64,000 bases of DNA. Source: a bacterium (GTDB lineage Bacteria > Pseudomonadota > Alphaproteobacteria > Rhodobacterales > Rhodobacteraceae). The stretch lies in the NCBI GenBank assembly GCA_016124195.1, contig WGOE01000003.1:372001-436000 (forward strand), in the 5' to 3' direction. This document shows, piece by piece, positions 1-8,123 of the stretch (its first letter is position 1; the number at the start of each line of letters is the position of its first letter). The position numbers and the translations under genes were made by a program. Under the pieces are notes generated by a model that did no database searches, was not told where the DNA came from, and worked only from the letters and a program-made list of their open reading frames with translations.

Positions 1-1061
1 GCGCGGTCCATGTCCGGCACCATGCGCAGCAGGCCGCGCAGCCTATGCCGGGCTTCGCCTTCCACCAACCAGCGCACCGCCTCGAGCCGCCGTCCAATCA
101 GACCCAGATCCCGAGAGGGGCTGGACAGGCGCACTTCCAGAAGTCGCGCCCCCGCTGCGGTGACCGTCCGGTCCACCGCAGCCAGCAGCGACCCTTCCCG
201 CCCGCCTGACAGGGCCTGCGTCAATTCCAGGTTCCGCCGTGTGGCTGCGTCGATCTGGACCGTACCACCCGAAGCCTCGCGGACCGGGGCGCGCAAGAGC
301 GGCAGCTTGCCGCGTTGGGTCAGCTCCAGATAATCCACCAGCGCGCCCATCGCCGAAACCTCGGCCCGCCCGAAGGCACCAAAACTCGCAAGCCCGGCCA
401 CGCCATAAAGCCCCGAAACCCGCGCTTCGGCGCTCGCAGAATCGAAACTGCCCCGCGACAGCGCAGTCATCGCGGCACCCGCTTCACGTACCACCTCGGC
501 CCAGACCGCCTCGCGCGCCTCGGACACCAGCACCTCGCGTGGTGCCAGCCGTGCCAGTTCCGCCGACAGCCGCGCCGCCGGGCAGGCCATCACGCGAAAC
601 TCTCCGGTCGAGATATCGGCCCAGGCCAACGCAGCCTCTTCACGCACCTCGGCAAAGGCACAGAGGTAATTCGACCGCCGCGCCTCCAGCAAGGAATCCT
701 CGGTCAGGGTGCCGGGCGTCACCAGGCGCACCACGTCGCGCTTGACCACCGCCTTGTAGCCGCGCTTCTTGGCCTCGGCTGGGTCCTCCATCTGTTCGGC
801 AATCGCGACGCGGAAGCCCTTGCGGATCAGGCCCAGCAGATAGCCTTCCGCCGCATGGACTGGCACGCCGCACATCTGGATCGGCTGGCCGGCATGGGTC
901 CCGCGCCTGGTCAAGGCGATGTCCAGCGCTTCGGAGGCCTCTACCGCATCCTGAAAGAACATCTCGTAAAAGTCGCCCATCCGGTAGAACAGCAGGGCGC
1001 CCGGATAGCGGCCCTTGATCTCCAGATATTGCGCCATCATCGGCGTGACTTCGTCTTGCAC
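1..1061 (-). CDS. mutS: DNA mismatch repair protein MutS, N-terminal part (cut by window edge)
   Basis: MutS recognises base mismatches and starts methyl-independent or methyl-directed repair. About 353 N-terminal residues are visible of a protein normally near 870. The MutS domain I signature is clear (MMAQYLEIKGRYPGALLFYR, then MGDFYEMF), followed by the conserved TRRG and GVPxHA segments and the domain II/III connector. The visible part ends near VPDMDR, in the core domain, before the Walker ATPase. I chose the GTG at 1061, preceded by a purine-rich GGGGGTAGAA; the ATG pair at 1040 and 1037 is the alternative. The gene is divergent from the aminotransferase at 1153, with about 90 bp between them holding both promoters. 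The family call is secure; the exact start is not. Confidence 0.95.
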   Translation of the reverse strand, partial: MQDEVTPMMAQYLEIKGRYPGALLFYRMGDFYEMFFQDAVEASEALDIALTRRGTHAGQPIQMCGVPVHAAEGYLLGLIRKGFRVAIAEQMEDPAEAKKRGYKAVVKRDVVRLVTPGTLTEDSLLEARRSNYLCAFAEVREEAALAWADISTGEFRVMACPAARLSAELARLAPREVLVSEAREAVWAEVVREAGAAMTALSRGSFDSASAEARVSGLYGVAGLASFGAFGRAEVSAMGALVDYLELTQRGKLPLLRAPVREASGGTVQIDAATRRNLELTQALSGGREGSLLAAVDRTVTAAGARLLEVRLSSPSRDLGLIGRRLEAVRWLVEGEARHRLRGLLRMVPDMDR

Positions 1062-1152
1062 TTCTACCCCCGAACTCTGGCCGCAAACCCTAACCAACCC
1101 TTCCCTTCACCGAAAGCCCCCCTTAGCTTGGGCGCCAAAACGAGGGCTTCCA

Positions 1153-2064
1153 ATGACCGACCCACACACCGACAATGTTTCAACCCATCAGGCCGAGGAT
1201 GACGCCCGCAACGAGGCGATCCTGATCTATGTCAACGGCCGGATCGTGCCAAAGGCGCAGGCCATGGTCTCGGTCTATGACAGCGGCTTCATGCTGGGCG
1301 ATGGTGTGTGGGAGGGGATCCGCCTGTATAACGGCAGATGGACCTTCCTCGACGAACACATCTCCCGCCTGTTCGAGGCCGCCAAAGCCATAGACCTCGA
1401 TATCGGCATGACACCCGACGAGGTGATTTACGCCGTGACAGAGACACAAAAGGCCAATGGTTTCACAACCGATGCCCATGCCCGCCTGATGGTGACTCGC
1501 GGCGTCAAGACGCGGCCCTTCCAGCACCCCAAGCTGTCGCAGCAAGGCCCGACCGTGGTGATCATCATGGAACATTCCCGTCCAAAACTGCCGCGCCCGA
1601 TCCGTCTGGCCACCGTGCCGCATATCCGCGGCTTGCCGATGAGCCAGGACCCCAAGTTGAACTCGCATTCCAAACTGAACTGCATCCTCGCCTGCATCGC
1701 GGCCGAAAAGGCCGGCGCGGACGAAGCCCTGATGCTTGACGTGCATGGCTTCGTGAACACGACCAACGCCTGCAACTTCTTCATCGTGCGGAGGGGTCAG
1801 GTTTGGACCAGCACGGGCGATTACTGCATGAACGGAATAACCCGGGGCAAGGTGATCGACCTGTGCCGGGCCAATGGCATCCCGGTGTTCGAGAAGAACT
1901 TCTCGCTGGTGGATACCTATTCGGCCGATGAGGCATTTTTGACCGGCACCTTCGGCGCGCAGACTCCGGTGGGGATGATCGACGGCCGGGTGATCGGGAC
2001 GGGTCAGATGGGGCCGATGACCGAACGGATCCGTGGCCTTTACGAGGCGCTTGTCGGCGCCTGA
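1153..2064 (+). CDS. Class IV PLP-dependent aminotransferase (BCAT / D-amino acid aminotransferase-like)
   Basis: A 303-residue fold-type IV PLP enzyme. The N-terminal block YVNGRIVPKAQAMVSVYDSG and GDGVWEGIRLYNG is typical of the family. The likely Schiff-base lysine is K174 in SHSKLN, and TTNACNFFIV plus the GITRGKVIDL segment form the cofactor phosphate region. Members transfer amino groups between branched-chain, D- or other amino acids and 2-oxo acids; some relatives are lyases, so the substrate is not assignable. It is clearly different from the standard IlvE at 62044. The ATG at 1153 follows a GAGGG Shine-Dalgarno. Only 33 bp separate it from the sulfotransferase-like gene, so the two are probably co-transcribed and may act on a shared substrate. 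Confidence 0.85.
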   Translation: MTDPHTDNVSTHQAEDDARNEAILIYVNGRIVPKAQAMVSVYDSGFMLGDGVWEGIRLYNGRWTFLDEHISRLFEAAKAIDLDIGMTPDEVIYAVTETQKANGFTTDAHARLMVTRGVKTRPFQHPKLSQQGPTVVIIMEHSRPKLPRPIRLATVPHIRGLPMSQDPKLNSHSKLNCILACIAAEKAGADEALMLDVHGFVNTTNACNFFIVRRGQVWTSTGDYCMNGITRGKVIDLCRANGIPVFEKNFSLVDTYSADEAFLTGTFGAQTPVGMIDGRVIGTGQMGPMTERIRGLYEALVGA

Positions 2065-2097
2065 CGCAAGACACGCGTGAAGACCAAAGGAAGACAG

Positions 2098-2838
2098 ATG
2101 GAAGACGGAAAGATGACGGCCCGGATCGCGATGTGGAGCGGCCCGCGCAACCTGTCGACCGCGCTGATGTACAGTTTCGCCGCCCGAGGCGATTGCGCGG
2201 TTTGGGACGAACCCTTCTACGCCGCTTATCTGTCGGCAACCGGCATCGCGCATCCCATGGCGGATGAAGTGATTGCCTCTGGCGAGGTCGATCCCTCTCG
2301 TGTCGCGGCAGCATGCCTTGGGCCGATTCCGCGATCACAGAGCCTGTTTTATCAAAAGCACATGACGCTGCACATGATCCCTGACTTTGACCGTGGCTTC
2401 ATGGATGGGCTGATAAATGTCTTCCTGATCCGCCATCCGGCCCGGGTCGTGGCGAGCTATTCCAAAAAGCGCGAGAGCCCCACGTTGATGGACATTGGTT
2501 TCGTGCAGCAGGCCGAACTGTTCGATGAGGTAGCGGACCGGCTGGGCCAGGCTCCCACGGTGATCGATTCCGCCGACATCCGGGCCAACCCGAGGGGATC
2601 TCTGATGAAACTCTGCACGGCGCTTGATATTCCGTTCATGGAGTCCATGCTGAACTGGCCTGCTGGACCCAAGCCTTACGACGGCGTATGGGCGCCGCAT
2701 TGGTACAACGCGGTGCACCAGTCCACCGGTTTTGACGAACCCGAAGACGCCCTGCCGGACCTTGCCGACGCATTCCAGCGCCTGTCAGATCAGGCCCAGC
2801 CCTATTACGACCGACTTGCGGCCCATGCGTTGAAATGA
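2098..2838 (+). CDS. Sulfotransferase-family (PAPS-type P-loop) protein
   Basis: A 246-residue protein. Its N-terminus, IAMWSGPRNLSTALMYSF, is a variant of the 5'-phosphosulfate binding loop of sulfotransferases. A later NVFLIRHPARVVASY segment corresponds to the 3'-phosphate (PAPS) binding motif, here RHPxxxxxS. The sequence shows no signal peptide or membrane segment, so it is probably cytosolic. It would transfer sulfate from PAPS to an unknown acceptor, although some relatives may not be sulfotransferases. Start chosen at ATG 2098, with AAGGA upstream; GTG 2077 and ATG 2113 are in frame. It follows the class IV aminotransferase by 33 bp. Its stop codon is part of a strong terminator stem. 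Confidence 0.75.
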   Translation: MEDGKMTARIAMWSGPRNLSTALMYSFAARGDCAVWDEPFYAAYLSATGIAHPMADEVIASGEVDPSRVAAACLGPIPRSQSLFYQKHMTLHMIPDFDRGFMDGLINVFLIRHPARVVASYSKKRESPTLMDIGFVQQAELFDEVADRLGQAPTVIDSADIRANPRGSLMKLCTALDIPFMESMLNWPAGPKPYDGVWAPHWYNAVHQSTGFDEPEDALPDLADAFQRLSDQAQPYYDRLAAHALK

Positions 2839-2869
2839 AACGGGCCGGAACGAAATCCGGCCCGTTTCA
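2836..2869 (+). terminator. Rho-independent-type terminator after the aminotransferase/sulfotransferase pair
   Basis: Perfect 14-bp inverted repeat TGAAACGGGCCGGA / TCCGGCCCGTTTCA (2836-2849 and 2856-2869) around the loop ACGAAA. The stem begins at the sulfotransferase stop codon TGA. The downstream T-run is short, so termination is inferred mainly from the stem and its location between convergent genes. Confidence 0.8.
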
Positions 2870-2881
2870 TGTGAAAGCCTA

Positions 2882-2904
2882 GAAAGATGGGCATATTGCC
2901 CATC
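2882..2904 (-). terminator. Terminator hairpin immediately after argG; copy of a dispersed palindrome
   Basis: GATGGGCA (2886-2893) and TGCCCATC (2897-2904) form an 8-bp stem with a 3-base loop, starting right after the argG stop codon. Read on the minus strand it is followed by TTTCT. The block GATGGGCA...TGCCCATCCTACCT recurs nearly exactly at 62924-62949 after ilvE, so this is probably a family of small repeated terminators. Confidence 0.7.
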
Positions 2905-4134
2905 CTACCTGAAGCGGGCGTTCCGCGTGGCAATCAGTTTCAGCCGCAAGCCGTTCAGCGTGATGAAGCCCTGGGCATCCTTCTGGTCATAGGCGCCGGC
3001 ATCTTCTTCAAAGGTCACGTGCTTTTCAGAATAGAGCGAGTGCTGCGACCACCGCGCCACGGTCCGGGCCGAACCCTTGTAAAGCTTGACCCGCACGGTG
3101 CCGGTGACATGCTCCTGGCTTTTGTCGATCAGGGCCTGCAGCATTTCGCGCTCGGGCGAGAACCAGAAACCGTTGTAGATCAGTTCCGCATAACGCGGCA
3201 TGATCGAATCCTTGAGGTGCCCTGCGCCGGAGTCGAGCGTGATCTGTTCGATGCCGCGATGCGCCTCGAGCAGGATCGTGCCGCCGGGCGTTTCATAGAT
3301 GCCGCGGGATTTCATGCCGACGAAGCGGTTTTCCACCAGGTCGAGCCGGCCCACGCCATGCTTTCCACCCAATTCGTTGAGCTTGGTCAGGATCGTCGCG
3401 GGCGACATCCCCTCGCCATTGATGGCGACGGCATCGCCCGCCTCAAAAGTGATCTCGACCATTTCGGCCTGATCCGGGGCGTCTTCGGGATCTACGGTCC
3501 GCTGATAGACGAAGTCGGGCGCCTCATCCGCCGGGTTCTCCAACACCTTGCCTTCGGACGAAGTGTGCAGCAGGTTGGCGTCAACCGAGAAGGGCGCCTC
3601 ACCCCGCTTGTCCTTGGCGATCGGGATCTGGTTTGCCTCGGCAAATTCCAGCAGCTTGGTGCGCGAGGTCAGATCCCAAAGCCGCCAGGGCGCAATCACC
3701 TTGATCGCAGGATCCAGCGCAGCTGCCGAAAGTTCGAAGCGGACCTGGTCGTTACCCTTGCCGGTGGCCCCATGCGCCACGGCGTCGGCGCCGGTTTCAT
3801 GAGCAATCCGCACCAGATGCTGCGAGATCAGCGGCCGGGCGATCGATGTCCCAAGCAGGTAGAGCCCTTCATAAAGCGCATTGGCGCGGAACATCGGGAA
3901 GACGAAATCGCGCACGAACTCTTCACGCACGTCCACGATGTGGATGTTCTCCGGCTTGATGCCAAGAAGGATCGCCTTCTTGCGCGCCGGCTCCAGCTCT
4001 TCGCCCTGGCCAAGGTCTGCGGTGAACGTCACGACTTCGCAGCCATACTCCGTCTGCAGCCATTTGAGGATGATCGAGGTGTCCAGCCCGCCGGAATAGG
4101 CGAGGACGACTTTCTTGGGCGTGAAGGCAGACAT
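2905..4134 (-). CDS. argG: Argininosuccinate synthase
   Basis: Condenses citrulline and aspartate with ATP to argininosuccinate, the penultimate step of arginine synthesis. The 409-residue length is normal for the family. The N-type ATP pyrophosphatase P-loop AYSGGLDTS lies near residues 12-20. The conserved [29 protein letters not shown] and [19 protein letters not shown] blocks are all present. Start taken at ATG 4134 (MSAFTPKKV); an in-frame ATG at 4152 would add six residues. It is transcribed alone, convergent with the sulfotransferase pair, and ends in a hairpin terminator. Confidence 0.98.
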   Translation of the reverse strand: MSAFTPKKVVLAYSGGLDTSIILKWLQTEYGCEVVTFTADLGQGEELEPARKKAILLGIKPENIHIVDVREEFVRDFVFPMFRANALYEGLYLLGTSIARPLISQHLVRIAHETGADAVAHGATGKGNDQVRFELSAAALDPAIKVIAPWRLWDLTSRTKLLEFAEANQIPIAKDKRGEAPFSVDANLLHTSSEGKVLENPADEAPDFVYQRTVDPEDAPDQAEMVEITFEAGDAVAINGEGMSPATILTKLNELGGKHGVGRLDLVENRFVGMKSRGIYETPGGTILLEAHRGIEQITLDSGAGHLKDSIMPRYAELIYNGFWFSPEREMLQALIDKSQEHVTGTVRVKLYKGSARTVARWSQHSLYSEKHVTFEEDAGAYDQKDAQGFITLNGLRLKLIATRNARFR

Positions 4135-4213
4135 CGGGCGCTCCCAGGTCAAAAACTGATCGGGGTCTAGTCAGTTTTTCGCTGCGTAACAAGAACCAAC
4201 CGCGCGGGGTGGC

Positions 4214-4546
4214 TCAGGCCGCGAAGGCCTGCGAGGCGCCGGCCTCGAAGGCCGCGCGGCATTCGACATAGACGCTGCGCACGGCATCCAGGTCGATGTC
4301 AGTCGTCCCCAAACCCGCCCGGCGTTCGCCCTCCTGGCACAGCACGGACAATTTGGTGAACCCAAGGTTCAGCGCGGCCCCTTTGAGAAAGTGCAGGTCT
4401 GCTGCCAGTGCCGCTGCGCCACGGCCAATGGACAGCCGCGCTATGGCCTGATCCGCCTCGTCAAGGAACAGGCTGACCACTTCGTCAAACCCGTCGGCCC
4501 CGATTTCGGATCTCAATTCGCGTATTCTGCCCCAATCTATCATCAT
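4214..4546 (-). CDS. Histidine phosphotransfer (HPt) domain protein
   Basis: A 110-residue single-domain HPt protein. LHFLKGAALNLGF carries the phospho-accepting histidine (H52) in the H-x-x-K-G context. HPt proteins relay phosphoryl groups between a hybrid kinase and response regulators. No kinase is adjacent; the divergent neighbour at 4714 is a receiver-phosphatase, which suggests the two belong to one phosphorelay. An ATG-ATG pair at 4546/4543 offers two starts, with GGGGGT just upstream. An aspartate/glutamate-rich N-terminal helix precedes the active histidine, as is usual in HPt bundles. Confidence 0.85.
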   Translation of the reverse strand: MMIDWGRIRELRSEIGADGFDEVVSLFLDEADQAIARLSIGRGAAALAADLHFLKGAALNLGFTKLSVLCQEGERRAGLGTTDIDLDAVRSVYVECRAAFEAGASQAFAA

Positions 4547-4713
4547 AACCCCCGGCCTGCTCAGTGACCCGACTATTCGCCCCTTTGCTTAACAAGTTGT
4601 CATTCCGGACAAACCAACAAGTGACAGTTTTACGCTTCATGCTCTCTTAAGCCCTGACGCGCAGAACAGATTGATCAGAGCAGATCCGCTCGTCCCGCGC
4701 AGTCAAGGTCGTA

Positions 4714-6012
4714 ATGTCTTCAGCAACGATCCATCCACAGGACCAAGGTTTCACGCCCTTTCTTCAAAGGCGCGTGCGCGTGCTGGTGGTCGATGACAGC
4801 CGGGCGCAGCGGCGTATCCTGTCGATGCAACTGCAGCGTTGGGGATATGAGGTGACAGAGGCAGAGACCGGCGATGCAGCGCTTCTTCTGTGTCAGGCGC
4901 AGGTTTTCGACATCATTCTGTCGGATTGGGTCATGCCGGGTATGACCGGGCTGGACCTTTGTCAGGCCTTTCGGGCGCTGCCGCGGGAAGGCTACGGCTA
5001 TTTCATCTTGCTGACCTCCAAATCCGAAAAGACTGAAATCGCCGTCGGCCTCGAGAACGGGGCGGATGATTTTCTGACCAAGCCGGTCAATTCCGACGAA
5101 CTGCGCGCCAGGTTGCGCGCTGGAGAGCGCATCGTCTCGATGCAGCAAGAGCTTGTCGAAAAGAATCACCTCGTGGGCAGCACGCTGGATAAGCTGCAAA
5201 AGCTCTATGACTTACTCGACCGGGACCTGATCGAGGCGCACAAGCTTCAGCAGGCACTGGTGCGCGACAGGATGCGCGATTTCGGCGGTGGCGTCGTCCA
5301 TGTCCTGTTGCGCCCCTCGGGTCATGTCGGCGGTGATCTTGTGGGCAGCTTCGTCATCGACCGCCGCCGCATTGCGATATTCTCGGTGGATGTGTCGGGA
5401 CATGGCGTCGCCTCGGGGATGATGACGGCGCGTCTGGCCGGGCTGTTTTCGGACGGTCCGTCGGATCAGAACATCGCCCTGACGATCAACGCCTATGGAC
5501 AGCGCGATTCCTGGCCACCAGAGATCGTGGCTATAAGGCTCAACCGCATGATGATCGAAGAAATGCAGGTCGATCAATATTTCACGATGGCCTATGCCGA
5601 CATCAACCTGGAAACCGGTCACGTCGATTTCGTGCAGGCCGGTCATCCGCATCCGATCGTGATTCGCTCGGATGGCCGGATGGAGCAGTTGGGCAATGGA
5701 GGCCTGCCGATCGGCCTGATCGCCGGCGCGTCCTATGATCGGTATACGACAACGCTCGCGGCCGGGGATCGGCTGTTTCTGACCTCGGATGGCATCACCG
5801 AATGCCCCGACCCGGAGGGCAACGAACTTGGCGGCGAAGGTCTGTTGCGGATGCTGGGCCAAAGCGTCGCGCTGCCAAGCGCCAAGTTGCTGGAGGCGTT
5901 GACCTGGGACCTTTCGGCCTTTTCGGGCGGACGGGATTTTCCCGATGACGTGTCGGGTGTCCTGTTCGATTACACCGGCCTGCCCGCGCCGCCGCGCGGC
6001 GGTGCTATCTAG
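4714..6012 (+). CDS. Response regulator with C-terminal PP2C/SpoIIE (RsbU-like) serine phosphatase
   Basis: A 432-residue protein. Residues about 21-140 form a complete receiver: acidic pair D27/D28, phosphoacceptor D71 in LSDWVMPGM, T101 and K123. A coiled-coil linker follows near 145-185. Residues about 190-425 form the PPM phosphatase with the metal-binding motifs GGDL, SVDVSGHGVASGM, TSDGITECPD and FPDDVSGVLF. Such proteins dephosphorylate STAS anti-anti-sigma factors in partner-switching pathways controlling sigma factors or surface behaviour. The architecture resembles RbaY of Rhodobacter capsulatus, but no STAS/anti-sigma pair is adjacent. The nearest STAS gene, at 56965, belongs to the chemotaxis operon. 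Divergent from the HPt gene. Confidence 0.9.
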   Translation: MSSATIHPQDQGFTPFLQRRVRVLVVDDSRAQRRILSMQLQRWGYEVTEAETGDAALLLCQAQVFDIILSDWVMPGMTGLDLCQAFRALPREGYGYFILLTSKSEKTEIAVGLENGADDFLTKPVNSDELRARLRAGERIVSMQQELVEKNHLVGSTLDKLQKLYDLLDRDLIEAHKLQQALVRDRMRDFGGGVVHVLLRPSGHVGGDLVGSFVIDRRRIAIFSVDVSGHGVASGMMTARLAGLFSDGPSDQNIALTINAYGQRDSWPPEIVAIRLNRMMIEEMQVDQYFTMAYADINLETGHVDFVQAGHPHPIVIRSDGRMEQLGNGGLPIGLIAGASYDRYTTTLAAGDRLFLTSDGITECPDPEGNELGGEGLLRMLGQSVALPSAKLLEALTWDLSAFSGGRDFPDDVSGVLFDYTGLPAPPRGGAI

Positions 6013-6455
6013 CGCATCTGCTGCAGCGCTGCCTGCAACATGGCCCGGTCGCCCACGTTGTTCAACAGATTGAGGCCCATCCGCACATCGGTCCAGATCG
6101 CGACGTGACCGGCCTCGGACGGCGGCCCCAGTCGCAGCGTCGGGCGGGCGATGAAGATCGAACAGACCTTTTCCGCCCACATGTCATATTCCGGCATGTA
6201 GGTGAAGCGCCGGTAGCTGCCCAGCCAGCGGGGCGGCCCGATGTGCCAGCCGGTCTCTTCAAAGACTTCGCGGTGCAGGGCGGCAATTGGCGCCTCGCCC
6301 CTGTCGATGCCGCCGCCGGGCAATTGGAACTCTGGCACCGGTTCCGCCTGATGGGTCAGCAAGACTTCGGTCCCGCGCAACAGAACGCCATAGACTCCGG
6401 GCCGCCGCCGATACTTCTGGCCACTTTTCACAGCCTCGCCATGACGCCTGATCAT
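6009..6455 (-). CDS. Nudix hydrolase
   Basis: A 148-residue Nudix protein. The Nudix box is complete: G-x5-E-x7-REVFEETGW within GGGIDRGEAPIAALHREVFE and what follows. Nudix enzymes hydrolyse nucleoside diphosphates linked to another moiety; substrate not predictable here. The start is ATG 6455, preceded by a very strong AAGGGGGAAGG; longer in-frame versions lack such a site. Its 3' end overlaps the convergent phosphatase gene by 4 bp. It is divergent from hslO. Confidence 0.88.
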   Translation of the reverse strand: MIRRHGEAVKSGQKYRRRPGVYGVLLRGTEVLLTHQAEPVPEFQLPGGGIDRGEAPIAALHREVFEETGWHIGPPRWLGSYRRFTYMPEYDMWAEKVCSIFIARPTLRLGPPSEAGHVAIWTDVRMGLNLLNNVGDRAMLQAALQQMR

Positions 6456-6531
6456 GCCTTCCCCCTTGGTGGCCCGGTTGCTCTGCCTATATAGGCGCGA
6501 TATGCCAAGGTTGGCACAGCAAGGAAACCCC

Positions 6532-7533
6532 ATGTCTACCGGAAACCAGATCACCTGGGACGATACCGTCCTGCCGTTTCAGCTTGACGTCAGCGATGTG
6601 CGTGGCCGCGTTGTCCGTCTGGACGGGGCGCTGGACCGCATTCTCAACCAGCATCGCTATCCCGCCCAGATCGAGGCCCTTGTCGCCGAGGCGGCCCTGC
6701 TGACGGCCTTGATCGGCCAGTCGATCAAGTTGCGCTGGAAACTGTCGTTGCAAATTCGCGGCAAGGGTCCGGCGCGCCTGATCGCCACGGATTACTATGG
6801 CCCGAGCGAGGAGGGCGAGCCGGCCCGCATACGCGCTTATGCCAGCTATGATGCCGAACGGCTCGATCCTTCGGCATCGCCCTTCAGCCAGATTGGCGAG
6901 GGTTATTTTGCCGTCATGCTGGATCAGGGCGCAGGGATGACGCCCTATCAAGGCTTCACGCCGATCGCCGGGGCCTCGCTGTCCGACTGCGCCCAGACCT
7001 ATTTCGCCCAATCCGAACAACTGCCGACCCGCTTTGCCCTGACCTTTGGCAAGAGCCAGTCGCCGGGCCACGCCTCGCATTGGCGCGGCGGCGGGGTGAT
7101 GTTGCAGCATATGCCGCAGGTTGGCATGGGCGTTGCGGCCGATTTCGGCTCGGGCGAGGGCGGACTGTTGTCGCACACCGACATTCTGGCCGGAGAACCG
7201 GCCGAGAACTGGAACCGCGCCAACATCCTGCTGGATACCGTCGAAGAGATGGAGCTGATCGGCCCCAGCGTGGCGCCGACCGATCTTTTGCTGCGGCTCT
7301 TCCACGAAGAGGGGCCGCGCGTCTTTGATGCGACCCCGGTGCATTTCGGCTGCTCGTGTTCGCCGGACAAGGTGGTTCAGACCATGTCGATCTATTCGCA
7401 GCGCGACATTGCCCATATGACAAACGAACACGGGCGGGTCACCGCCGATTGCCAGTTCTGCGGCTCGCACTACGAGTTCGACCCCAAGACCCTGGGATTC
7501 GAGGCTCAGAAAGCGCCCGGTGATGCCGGATGA
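6532..7533 (+). CDS. hslO: Redox-regulated chaperone Hsp33
   Basis: A 333-residue Hsp33 family protein. Oxidation of the C-terminal zinc-binding cysteines activates holdase activity against aggregation. The four cysteines are present as CSC in FGCSCSPDKV and CQFC in ADCQFCGSHY. The N-terminal domain shows DVRGRVVRLDGALDRIL, and GYFAVMLDQG resembles the substrate-binding core. Start at ATG 6532, with AAGGA upstream. It is somewhat longer than E. coli Hsp33 (about 292), as in other alphaproteobacterial versions. It overlaps the following Nudix gene by 11 bp, so both are likely translated in tandem. Confidence 0.95.
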   Translation: MSTGNQITWDDTVLPFQLDVSDVRGRVVRLDGALDRILNQHRYPAQIEALVAEAALLTALIGQSIKLRWKLSLQIRGKGPARLIATDYYGPSEEGEPARIRAYASYDAERLDPSASPFSQIGEGYFAVMLDQGAGMTPYQGFTPIAGASLSDCAQTYFAQSEQLPTRFALTFGKSQSPGHASHWRGGGVMLQHMPQVGMGVAADFGSGEGGLLSHTDILAGEPAENWNRANILLDTVEEMELIGPSVAPTDLLLRLFHEEGPRVFDATPVHFGCSCSPDKVVQTMSIYSQRDIAHMTNEHGRVTADCQFCGSHYEFDPKTLGFEAQKAPGDAG

Positions 7534-8113
7534 GATGGACCGCCTGATCGCGGCCTTGACGCGGACAGGCGGCGCCTCGTCGGATTTCGATCTCAACCCC
7601 GGCCTCCTGCCTCCGGGCAGGGTTTTGCGTCCTGCTGCGGTCTTGGTCGGCGTGGTGGCGGGCGCTTCCGGGGCTGAGGTGATCCTGACCAAGCGCGCTT
7701 CGCATCTGAAACATCATCCCGGCCAGATCGCCTTTCCTGGCGGCAAGCAAGAAGACAGCGACCCGACGCCCGAGGCCGCAGCCCTGCGCGAGGCTCAGGA
7801 AGAGATCGGCCTCGCGCCCGATCTGGTCCGGGTGATCGGGCGGTTGCCGGCACATGAAACCGTGACGGGTTTTCTGATGACACCGATTCTTGCCCAAGTT
7901 GCACAATTTTCGCCCAGCCGAGACCCGGGCGAGGTTGACGAGGTCTTCACGGTTCCGTTATCCCATCTTCTCGCGCCCGGTTCCTATAGCATTCAGCGCA
8001 GGCTTTGGCGCGATCAGTGGCGGTCCTATTACGCTGTGCCCTGGGGGCCCTATTACATCTGGGGCGCTACGGCGCGCATCTTGCGTGGGCTGGCCGAGAG
8101 GGCAACCGGATGA
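7523..8113 (+). CDS. CoA pyrophosphatase-type Nudix hydrolase
   Basis: A 196-residue protein with the extended coenzyme-A Nudix signature. ILTKRASHLKHHPGQIAFPG is the UPF0035/NudL motif, followed by GGKQEDSD and the Nudix box ending ALREAQEEIGL. Members cleave CoA or oxidised CoA to 3'-phosphoadenosine nucleotides and phosphopantetheine. Start ATG 7523, overlapping the hslO end; GTG 7520 is a three-base longer alternative. Ten bases separate it from the tRNA nucleotidyltransferase gene, making hslO-Nudix-CCA transferase a likely operon. Confidence 0.88.
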   Translation: MPDEMDRLIAALTRTGGASSDFDLNPGLLPPGRVLRPAAVLVGVVAGASGAEVILTKRASHLKHHPGQIAFPGGKQEDSDPTPEAAALREAQEEIGLAPDLVRVIGRLPAHETVTGFLMTPILAQVAQFSPSRDPGEVDEVFTVPLSHLLAPGSYSIQRRLWRDQWRSYYAVPWGPYYIWGATARILRGLAERATG

Positions 8114-8123
8114 GGCCATCGGA

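Noticed and set aside
2887-4170. 427-codon + strand open frame opposite argG
   Set aside because: No family match and complete overlap with an intact argininosuccinate synthase.
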